Assembly (NCBI GenBank): GCA_965277745.1 | Contig: OZ255837.1 | Location: 1,550,001-1,614,000, forward strand | Origin: G965277745 sp965277745 | Lineage (GTDB): Bacteria > Pseudomonadota > Gammaproteobacteria > Cardiobacteriales > Cardiobacteriaceae | Direction: 5' to 3' | Length of the DNA stretch: 64,000 nt | Shown here: positions 45,606-55,300 of the stretch, piece by piece | How the letters are laid out: every line of letters begins with the position of its first letter | Position numbering within the stretch: the stretch's first letter is position 1 | Notes under the pieces: model-generated | What the model was told of the DNA's origin: nothing | What the model saw: only the letters and a program-made list of their open reading frames with translations | Database searches by the model: none | Made by a program: the position numbers and the translations under genes

Positions 45606-46441
45606 TCAGCCCAAGTGGACCTCTGAGCATTACCCGTCAAGGCGAATTGTTCAGCATCAGCCCCTCAAGCTGGTATGACGACACCAAAGGCGAAAGCCCG
45701 CTGAACCTGAAGCTCATGCGTCTGATTGACGAACAGTTTTTGGAAACGCCGAGTTATGGCAGTCGTCAAATGGCGTGGCATTTACGTCTTCAGGGCTATT
45801 GTGTCAGCCGCAAGCGCGTGCGTCGCCTTATGGGTCTCATGGGTTTGCCGGCAATTTATCAGAAGCCAAAAACCACGGTACGTCATCCAGAGCACAAGAT
45901 TTATCCCTATTTGCTCAGAGACAAGACGATAGATCGTCCCAATCAGGTCTGGTGCGCCGACATAACCTATATTCCGATGGGGCGTGGATTTTTGTATCTG
46001 ATTGCGATTATGGATTGGCATCGTGGCTTTGTTCTCAGTTGGCGGCTCAGCAACAGTATGGATACTGCTTTTTGCGTCGAAGCGCTTGAGGAGGCGTTAA
46101 TGCTTTACGGCAAACCTGACACCTTTAACACGGATCAGGGCAGTCAATTCACCAGCTTTGAATGGATCAGAAGGCTGAAGGATGCGGGCATTGCAATCTC
46201 CATGGATGGCAAAGGCTGTTGGACAGATAACGTCTTCATTGAGCGTCTGTGGTGCAGCCTGAAGTATGAATGTGTCTATTTGCACGCATTTGACGGCGGG
46301 AAGGATGCCAAGGCAAAGATCGGAAAATGGTTGGATCACTACAACTGGAGACGCCCCCATTCCAGCCTTGACGGGCTACCGCCAGAACGGATTTACTTCT
46401 CATCTCAGGGTCATGACCCTGAGATGAGAACTGCGGCATAA
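45602..46441 (+). CDS. IS3-family transposase OrfB (DDE integrase)
   Basis: 279 residues, full length for OrfB. SYGSRQMAWHLRLQGYCVSRKRVRRLM is the DNA-binding-like part. The DDE core shows VWCADITYIPMGRGFLYLIAIMDW (first Asp), FNTDQGSQFTS (second Asp) and the final Glu region NVFIERLWCSLKYECVYLH. The right end of the element is near 46502 (GGGGGCCACTTC). Because OrfA is truncated, the element is probably not autonomous. Confidence 0.9.
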   Translation: MISPSGPLSITRQGELFSISPSSWYDDTKGESPLNLKLMRLIDEQFLETPSYGSRQMAWHLRLQGYCVSRKRVRRLMGLMGLPAIYQKPKTTVRHPEHKIYPYLLRDKTIDRPNQVWCADITYIPMGRGFLYLIAIMDWHRGFVLSWRLSNSMDTAFCVEALEEALMLYGKPDTFNTDQGSQFTSFEWIRRLKDAGIAISMDGKGCWTDNVFIERLWCSLKYECVYLHAFDGGKDAKAKIGKWLDHYNWRRPHSSLDGLPPERIYFSSQGHDPEMRTAA

Positions 46442-46502
46442 CTGCAACAAAGGTTCCACCTTAACTAAGCCGCAATCCTCTCCAACAAATGGGGGCCACT
46501 TC

Positions 46503-46796
46503 TTCCATGATGGTGCATATTTCAGACTGGAACCCGCCGGTCAACGTCTCTTCGCCAGCCTTGGCATTCCGTTTGCGAAGAATGCGGCGGACGCGGTTCT
46601 GACGAAAAGATGCATCGACGTGACCCATCGGCAGGCTCATCTGGGCAGTCCTCTTGGCAAGTCCTTACTCGATTGGATGTTCGCAAAGAACTGGTTTCAA
46701 CCACAAGCCGGACAACGTACATTGCATATCCCGTCGCAAGGCGACACCGAGCTTCGACGATTTATACGCGTTATTCGCGATGGGAAAATTCCATGA
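46503..46796 (+). pseudogene. ArsR-family regulator C-terminal remnant
   Basis: Open frame of 97 codons without a start, beginning right at the IS3 end: RLEPAGQRLFASLGIPFAKN, then CIDVTHRQAHLGSPLGKSLL and DWMFAKNWFQPQAGQ. This matches the C-terminal half of larger ArsR-type regulators (the Cys-x-Asp...His-Leu...Gly-Leu-Leu region). The HTH half was lost at the IS3 junction. Confidence 0.55.
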
Positions 46797-47427
46797 ATAA
46801 ACGAGATGGCGATCATGATTTGGTGTTCAATATACGCGATAGGACAACCTCCGAACCGCTCGATGAGGATCGCTTTCACTCACCCTATGCCATCTATGCC
46901 TGGTAGTCGAACTCTCCGACCGTCCAGCGTATCGTCGCGCCTATGATATGCAGAGGAAAGGGAGCGCGGAAATGGCCCAACAAGTCTTGGGCGATGCACT
47001 GTTTAACCCTGAGGAATGCACTGATTGGCGGACACGGGCGAAGATGGAAAAATACGGCGCCGTCTATCGTCCGCCGCTGGGACTAAGAAACCTGAGCTAT
47101 GCTGTGCTGCACGCTGGTGCTGGTGTTCGAAGCGCTATGCGGAGGAGGCGTTCGTGCGATGCCGGAACGGCAGACGGACGAAAAAACCACCGGATCGAGC
47201 TTTCCCCCTGAAAGAAGGGATTCCCGTCGCTCACCCGAAGCGGTTACCGTTTCCTCGAGAAGCGCCGACCATATGTTCAAAGAATTCCCTTCGTCGGCCG
47301 ATACTGAAGACAACTCGCTTTGAGATCGTGCGATCGATCCGTGTACAAAAACGTTCGATAAATTTTATTCTTGTCATCTTTACGCAATGTGATTATTCTA
47401 ACGTCGTCTTGCCCCTATGCGGATAGA
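46797..47427. other. Region of unrecognised remnants before tpsB
   Basis: No intact gene. A short stretch near 46900-46960 (LSDRPAYRRAYDMQRKG, broken by frame changes) faintly resembles the C-terminal end of a glutathione S-transferase; I do not call it. The last 100 bases should hold the tpsB promoter and start. Confidence 0.4.
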
Positions 47428-49191
47428 TTGCACTTGCTACCGTTTTCCCGTTCTGCGCTTCTTCTTTTCTGCGCCAGCGCGTTTTTTTCACCTGCCTGCC
47501 TTGCCGCGCCAGACGCCGATCATTGGCGGAACCTGATCGCGCAACAGCAACAACGCGAGCAGGCGCGTCAGGAATCGCTGCGTAAAGAGCAACACCTTCT
47601 TCTTGAAAGTCCCCCTCTCGCCTCGTCCCCGATGGCGCAAGTGCCCGACCCGGGGCGCTGTTTCCCGATTCGCCGCATCGTCTTGCGCGGCGAACAGGCG
47701 CAGCGTTTTCGCTTTGCCTTGCGGGCGGCGCGGCGAGAGATGTCTTTTCAAGCAGGGGAATGCCTCGATGCCAAGCGCATCGACAAATTGCTCACAAGCA
47801 CGCAAAACGCGCTGATCGCGAAGGGCTATACCACCACCCGAATCCTCATCGCGCCGCAGAATCTGCACAGCGGAGAACTGCTCTTGACGGTCCTTCCGGG
47901 CACCCTCCATGCGCTGCGCTTTACCCAGGAAAAACAGGATCGCTGGCATGTGCACGGCACGCCGTCCTCGTTCAATACCTTTCCCACGAAGGCGGGAGAC
48001 GTCCTCGATCTGCGCGATCTGGAACAAGGACTGGAAAACCTGCGTCGGGTGCCGACGGTCGCGGCCAGGATTCGCATGGTACCGGCGGCAGCGGCGAACG
48101 AAAGCGACGTATTGATCGCCTGGTCACAACGGGTGCCGCCGTATCGGGTGTCGTTTCATTTCGATGATTCCGGCAGCGAAGCGACCGGGAAATACCTCGC
48201 CGGAATCACCCTCTCGGCGGACAATCCCCTGGGGCTTAGCGACCTGTTCTCTCTTTCTCTACAGCGTGATGTCGGGGGCAAGAAAAGCAAACTGCGCGAG
48301 GCTTCGGGCGCACGCCAGGAAAGCAACACACGAAGCCACGGCATTCATTACAGCGTACCGTGGGGCAACTGGTTGTTCAGCGTCGATCTGAACCGCTATC
48401 GCTACCACCAGGCCGTTGCCGGATACAGCCAAAATTACGATTATCACGGCAGGAACACGACACGAAAGATTACCCTGCAGCGGCTGTTATATCGCGACGC
48501 TCATCGCAAAACCTATCTGCGCGGTGGGTTTTGGACACGCAGCTCGAGGCGCTACATCGATGATACCGAACTCGACGTGCAGAAAAGCCGCACCGCCGGC
48601 TGGGTGCTGGGCTTGCATCACAAAGAATACCTTGCCGCGAGCACATGGGATTTTCGTTTCACCTACAAACGCGGGACAGGCATGCTGGGCAGTCTGCCGG
48701 CGCCGGGTGAAGCCTTTGGAGAAGCCAGCGGTCGAATGCGCGTCCTGACGGCCGATCTTGGTGTCTACCTTCCTTTTTCCATTGCCGGACAATCTTTCAA
48801 CCATGACGGCACTCTCCATATGCAATGGCATGGAACCCCCCTGATGAGCCAGGATCAACTGGCGATCGGCGGACGCTACAGTGTCCGCGGATTCGATGGC
48901 GAGCGCAGTTTGATCGCCGAGAAAGGCTGGTACCTTCGTAACACTCTGGGGTGGGAATACCGTCACGGACAGCAACTCTACCTTGGGGTGGATGTCGGGC
49001 GCGTTTCCGGCCCATCGAGCGCATACCTGCTCGGCAAACGCCTGGCAGGCGGGGTATTGGGAATCAAAGGACAGATAAAAGCGGGCGGCACTTTCTCTTA
49101 CGATCTCTTCGCCGGCAAGGCGTTTTCCAAACCGGATGGTTTTGCGAGCGACGAGCCGACCCTCGGTTTCAAGTTCGATTACAGCTTTTGA
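47428..49191 (+). CDS. Two-partner secretion outer-membrane transporter TpsB (ShlB/FhaC/CdiB family)
   Basis: About 587 residues. N-terminal signal sequence (LLPFSRSALLLFCASAFFS), a Gln/Arg-rich plug helix, a POTRA pair (CFPIRRIVLRGEQAQRF, then GYTTTRILIAPQNLHSGELLL), and a 16-strand barrel with the diagnostic loop-6 motif VRGFDGE (residues 484-490), ending in FDYSF. It exports the TpsA protein encoded 208 bp downstream. No ATG exists near the 5' end; I chose TTG 47428, placed just before the signal sequence after GGATA, but GTG 47389 or TTG 47371 are possible. Confidence 0.88.
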   Translation: MHLLPFSRSALLLFCASAFFSPACLAAPDADHWRNLIAQQQQREQARQESLRKEQHLLLESPPLASSPMAQVPDPGRCFPIRRIVLRGEQAQRFRFALRAARREMSFQAGECLDAKRIDKLLTSTQNALIAKGYTTTRILIAPQNLHSGELLLTVLPGTLHALRFTQEKQDRWHVHGTPSSFNTFPTKAGDVLDLRDLEQGLENLRRVPTVAARIRMVPAAAANESDVLIAWSQRVPPYRVSFHFDDSGSEATGKYLAGITLSADNPLGLSDLFSLSLQRDVGGKKSKLREASGARQESNTRSHGIHYSVPWGNWLFSVDLNRYRYHQAVAGYSQNYDYHGRNTTRKITLQRLLYRDAHRKTYLRGGFWTRSSRRYIDDTELDVQKSRTAGWVLGLHHKEYLAASTWDFRFTYKRGTGMLGSLPAPGEAFGEASGRMRVLTADLGVYLPFSIAGQSFNHDGTLHMQWHGTPLMSQDQLAIGGRYSVRGFDGERSLIAEKGWYLRNTLGWEYRHGQQLYLGVDVGRVSGPSSAYLLGKRLAGGVLGIKGQIKAGGTFSYDLFAGKAFSKPDGFASDEPTLGFKFDYSF

Positions 49192-49314
49192 ACAAGGCGA
49201 TGGAAAGCGACATTTCCTGTCGTCCGAGAGACTTGCCGCCTTTAGAGGTGTCGCGGGGCCACGCCAGGGGGTTGCAGCGGTACCGGGGCTCTGGCGGGTC
49301 TGTTTTTTATGTCT

Positions 49315-49342
49315 TTAACATGACCATTTATATATCTATACT
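49315..49342 (+). promoter_or_regulatory. Probable tpsA promoter
   Basis: TTAACA (49315-49320), a 16-base spacer and TATACT (49337-49342) lie in an AT-rich patch 58 bp before the tpsA start. They suggest that tpsA has its own promoter besides any read-through from tpsB. Confidence 0.5.
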
Positions 49343-49399
49343 GGACGTTTATTCGCGTGCCCCCCGCCGGCTTCGCGGTTGTTCAAGGAGGACAAGAAG

Positions 49400-52300
49400 A
49401 TGAGAGGAGCGGCAAAGACAAGCGTCATCTCTTGCGCGGCTGACGGAACGAAGCCATCGCCCGATGGACGGGGACGGAAAGGCGCGGCGTTGCCGCGTGT
49501 GCGCAAAACACCACTTTGCAACTATGCTGTCCTTCTCCCAAGGAGGGGAAAGACGACGGTCTCGGACAGCGCAGTTGGCGCTCGCCGCACTTTTGCCCCG
49601 GCGCGGCGATTGTCGCGTTGCCGCTGTGTCTGTCACGGCGTTCTTGGGGCAGAGGAAGGCGTTCCCTCGTTCTTGCCCACTTTCTCGTCCTTACGCGCTG
49701 TCGCCCTTGGCGTTTTTCTCCTCTCCTCGTGTTTGTTTCCGACGCTGTCCTGGGGCAGCGACATCCGTGCCGATCCGCAGGCGCCGGGGCAAGAGCAGGC
49801 GACGATTCTCGCCGCCGCCAACGGCGTGCCGCAGGTCGACATCCAGCGTCCGAGCGCGGCGGGGGTCTCACGCAATCGCTACGAACGTTTCGACGTCAGC
49901 GCCAAGGGGGCGATTCTCAACAACAGTCATCGTCAGGTGAAGACCCGTCTGGGCGGCTGGATCAACGGCAATCCGCATCTTGCGGCGGCGGAGGCGCGGG
50001 TTATCGTCAACGAAGTCGACAGTCGCGCCCCGAGCCGTTTGCGTGGTTATACCGAGATTGCCGGCCGCCGTGCCGAGCTGGTGATCGCCAACCCGGCGGG
50101 GATCGAAGTCGACGGGGCGGGGTTCATCAACAGCGCCGGAACGACGCTGAGCGCCGGTCGGGCGCGCATCGAGGGTGGGGTACTGAAGGGCTTCGCGGTC
50201 CGCGAGGGAAAGCTGACGATCGCCGGCGGCGGTCTCGATGACCGTGACAGCGATTACACGCGCCTGCTCGCGCGGGCGTTCACCCTCGACGCCGGGATTT
50301 GGGCGCAGGATCTGCATTTGACGGCGGGGGCGAACGACGTCGCGGCGACGGGGACAATAACGCCACGTGCAGTGAACGGTGCTTCGAGGCCGGCCTTGGC
50401 GATCGACAGCGGCCGCCTTGGCGGCATGTACGCCGGGGCGATCGAATTGATCGCCACCGAGCGCGGGGTTGGGGTCAACCACGGCGGCGAAGCGGTGGCC
50501 GGTGCCGGGGGCCTGCGGATCGAAGTCGACGGCACCCTGACGAACCGCGGGCGGCTGCTGTCGACGGACGCGGCGGGGACGATGACGATCCGTGCCGATT
50601 CGCTGGTCAACGACGGTAAAACGCGCCCCGCGGCGGCGAACAAAGCGGAGCAAGGGACGGCGGGCGGCGCGGGGGTTGCCGCGCACCTGTGGAGGCCGCG
50701 TGACGCGGCGGCGATGGCGGGCTTGGCCGCGCAGGCGCCACCGCGCCGATCCGCGGACGGTGAAACAGGGGTGATCGCGGCGACGGGGGCACTGCGTCTT
50801 GCCACTGCCGGGGCGGTGGAGAACCACGGGACGATAGAGGGCGCGCGCCTCGATCTCGAGGCGAAAACGCTCGAGAACCGCGGTGTGCTGAGCCAGCGCG
50901 GCGGCCAGGGGCTTGCCATCGCCAGTCAGGCTCTCGACAACCGCGGCGGGCGTATCGGTGTCGTCGCCGCGCCTGCCGTCACCGCGGGGGCCGTTTCCGC
51001 CGCCCCTGGGGTGACTGCCGCGTCTTCCGCCGCCCCCGCGGCGCCGCGGATCAATCCTTCCGCCGCCGCTGCCGCGGCTTCCACCGGCGCCGCGGCGAAA
51101 CGCGCCTTTGCCGCCCTGGCGGCTGGCCGCCTCGCGGTGACCGAGACCGTGGATAACCGCGGCGGCACGATCGCGAACGGCGGCGCCCTCACCTTGCGCC
51201 TGGCGGGGAAACTGGACAACCGCGGCGGCCGCATCCGCGGTGAAAAAACCCTGCGCGCTGAAATCACCGAAACCCTCGACAACCGTGACGGCGACCTTGC
51301 CGCCACCGACCTGACCCTGCGCGCGGCGGCGCTCGACAACCGCGACGGCCGCGTCCGCGGTGAAAAAACCCTGCGCGCCGAAATCACCGAAACCCTGGAC
51401 AACCATGACGGCGACCTCGCCGCCACCGACCTGACCCTGCGCGCGGCGGCGCTCGACAACCGCGACGGCCGCATCCGCGGTGAAAAAACCCTGCGCGCCG
51501 AAATCACCGAAACCCTCGACAACCGTGACGGCGACCTCCACAGCGCCGGATCGGCGACCCTGGCGGCGCGCCGCTTTGACGATGACGGCGGGCGCCTGAG
51601 CACCGGCGAAGACCTCACCCTGACCCTCGGCAGCGACTTCACGAGCGGCGCCGACATCACCGCCGGCGGCGTCTTCCATCTGACGAGCGCCGGGGCGGTG
51701 GAAAACCGCCATCGCCTGCACGGCGGAAAAGCACTCCTTATCGAAGCGCGGCGTCTCGACAACCGCGCCGCGGGAGACATCGAAGGCGGACAAGCGACGC
51801 GTATCGCCGTCGATGAAACCCTCGACAACCGCGGTCTCGTCAACAGCAACGGCGAGACCCGCCTCACAGCGGGAGAAAAACTCACCAACCTCGGCACCGG
51901 ACGGATCTACGGCGACCGCGTGCGCCTGGGCGCGGCGCGTCTCGAGAACCGTGAAGAAACGGTTGCGGGGCAAACCACGGCGGCGGTGATCGCCGCTCGT
52001 GAACGCCTCGACCTCGGCGCGCGCGAAGTGGAAAACCAAGGTGGCGGCGCCCTGCGCGTGGTTGCCGGAAAAAAGACCGCCGCGCGTGCGGCGACATTGC
52101 TCAGCCTCGGGGAGATGAGAATCGGCGCGGCGCTCGACGGTGCCGACGGGGTGATCGGGCGGGCGCGACGGATCGACAATCGCGGTGGGCGCATCGAAGC
52201 GGGCGGCGACCTCCACCTTGGCGCGACGGAAATCGCCAACTTGAACCGCCGCTTCGAAGTGGCCGAACACGTCCTGAGCGGCGAGAAAAAAGTCGCGCGC

Positions 52301-55300
52301 TACTCGCCGGACAAAGACGCCAACTGGTATATCGCCGGGGCGGACGGAGACGGCTATTGGACCTCTCCACACGCGGTTGGAAAATTCGTCTTTTACGACG
52401 GACGCGAAGCAATCAAAAATAACAAGTGGTCGGAAGAATACTACACCACCTCCTACTACGCCGATCGATTGGGTCATTCCGAAGCCGGGCAAATTCTCGT
52501 CGGCGGCGATCTCCACGTCGACGCCGCGCGTCTCGAGAACGAGAACAGCCAAATCCTCGTCGGCGGCGCCCTGCGCCAGACGCAAAAAGGATTGCAATTT
52601 ACCAACGCGGAAACACTGGGCAAAACCTACGCCCACGATCGCGGTCACGGGAAACATAGCGAACGCAGGCGGAGATGGACCGGCTCTCACCATCGCGAGG
52701 CAACGAACAGATGGCCCATCGACCGCGAACGAATCACCGGGGAAAGCCGCTTCACCGACGGCCTCGTCCCCTACATCGAACACAAAGGTGCCCTTCGCGC
52801 CGCCACGCCGCCGCGACTGCCGGCGGTGTCCGCGGCCTTCCCTTCCGCCGCGCCGTCCATAGCCCCGCCACCGCTGGCCGCGTTACCCGCCGCGGCGTTG
52901 CTGAGCGACAGCGCCCTGTTCCACTACAACCACGCGACGCCGGGGGCGCCGCTGATCGAAACCGATCCGGCCTTTGCCAATCGCCGCCGTTGGCTGTCGA
53001 GCGCCCACCAGCTCGAGGCGCTCGGCGTCGAACGGATGATGAAACGCCTTGGCGACGGCTACTATGAACAACGCCTGGTCAACGAACAAATCGCCCGCCT
53101 GACCGGCTACCGCCGTCTGGACGGCTACGCGGACGACGAACGCCAATACCGCGCCCTGCTCGACAATGGCGTGAGCGCGGCGCGGGAACTCGAGCTGGTG
53201 CCGGGCGTAGCGCTCAGCGCTTCGCAAGTGGCGCGCCTGCAACACGACATCGTCTGGCTCGTCGCCGAAAGCGTCACCCTGCCCGACGGCAGTAAAGAAA
53301 CCGTCCTCGTCCCGCGCGTCACCCTCCGCGGTGAACCGACCGCCGCCGGCGGTTCCCTGATCAGCGCGACGCGGATCGACATAGAAAACGCGACGACACT
53401 CGACAACCAGGGAGAACTGCGGGCACGCGACACCCTGAACCTCGGTGGTGAACACCTCGCCAACCGCGGCACCATTCGCGGCGCCCGCGTGCGCCTTGCC
53501 GGCGAAGACGAAATCACCTTCACAGGCGGCGCGGCGCTGGCGCGCGAGAGCCTGCGCCTGATCGCCAAGCGCGTCGCCCTGAAAGCGACCACCCTGCGCT
53601 CCGGTGATGCGAAAAACGGCCAGACCATTCTTGGGCGGCGGGCGCGACTCACCGTTGACGGCGCCCGCCCGGGCCTGCTGCAAATCGCAGCGGAGCAAGA
53701 CATCACCCTCGCCGCGGCGGCGCTTGAAAACCGCAGCGCCGGTGGCGCCACGAAAGTACACGCGGGCGAAGGCGACCTCGAACTCGGCGGCGTCGAGACC
53801 GCCTTCCACGAAAAAGTCGCCGCCCTGAGCGACAAAAACCATCGCCACCACAGCGTCACCGCGGAAATCGGCAGCCGCGTCACGAGCCGCGGGACAATCG
53901 AACTCGGCGCCGGGAAAAACGTCACCATCCGCCAGGGGCAAATACAAAGTCGCGACGCCGGCCTGTCGATCGCCGCCGGGGAAAAAGTAAGAATCGAAGC
54001 GGGACGGCGCGGGGAAGACTACGACCTGTCCTCCTACGGCACGGAACACGGCCTGTTCTCGAAAACCAGCCGACTCGCTCACTACCGCCATCACGACGAC
54101 CTTGCCGTTGGCAGCGAACTGAGCGCGGCGCGGCTCGCGGTGAGGAGCGGCAAAACCCTCGAAGTGCTCGGCAGCACCCTCGTCGGTGACGAAACCCTGC
54201 GCCTGCGGGCGGGAAAAACCCTGAGCCTCGGCGGCGCTGGCGAACACCGCGTCCGCGGGGAAACCCGGCGGACGAAAAAAAGCGGCCTCCTTGACCTCAG
54301 CCCCAGTTCCTTCACCGTCGGCAACCGCGACACGCGCCTCGAACAAACAGAAACCATCGACAGCGAACGCGGCAGCGTCATCGGCAGCCTCCACGGCGAC
54401 ATCAGCCTACAAGCGGGCGAACACTACCGCCAGCGCGGTGGCACCGTCAGCGCGGCAGAAGGCGACCTCACGATCGCCGCGCAAAGCGTCACCATCGAAG
54501 CCGGCGAAGAACAGCGTCACAGCGAAGGCCAATACAACTACCGCCAAAGCGGGGTGACCGTTGCCGTACAAGCGCCGTTCGCCGACATCCTCGACCCGAT
54601 GGCGCGCCTGATCGAATCGCCGCTTGGAGAAAGCGAAGACAAACGCATCCAGGCGCTGACGCTGGCCAACAACAGCTTCGACCTCTACCGCAAAGGACAA
54701 GCGGCGGCTGCGGCGGCGCAAGGGAAAAACGCCAGCGTGCGCATCGCCATCACCTACGGCGAACAGAAAAAACACCAAGACTGGCAAAGCGACGACGAGC
54801 GTGCCATCGCGGCGCAGTTGCACGCCGGGAAAACCCTTGCCATCAGCGCCGCCGGCGCCGGAGAAAAAAGCACCCTGGGCGTCATCGGCAGCGACCTCGC
54901 GGGAGAAGAAAAAACCCGCCTTGCCGCGGAAGGGGCGCTGAACCTCCTTGGCGGCGAAGAAGCGCACAGCGAACGCCACCGCAGCCGCTCGAGCGGCTGG
55001 AACGCCGGCCTTGCCATCGACATCGGAGGGAACGGCTACAGCCTCGGGGCGACCGCCGGCGGCAACCTCGGCAAAGGACATGGCGACGGGCACGGCGTCA
55101 GCTGGCGCAACAGCCATATCGGCGGCGAAAACGCGGAGACCATCCTTGAAAGCGGGGGAACAACCACCCTCGGCGGCGCCCAAGTACTCGGCAAACAAGT
55201 GACGCTCGTGAGCGGCGGCGACCTTGCGATCATCAGCCGCCAGGACGAAGCGACCTACCACGCGCGTTCACGCAACGTGAGCGCCCAAGTAACCGTTGGC

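Noticed and set aside
49868..52783. 971-codon open frame on the minus strand opposite tpsA, and other long antisense frames to 59,347
   Set aside because: High GC with biased third positions gives long shadow frames; no family features, and the sense strand is clearly the TpsA protein.
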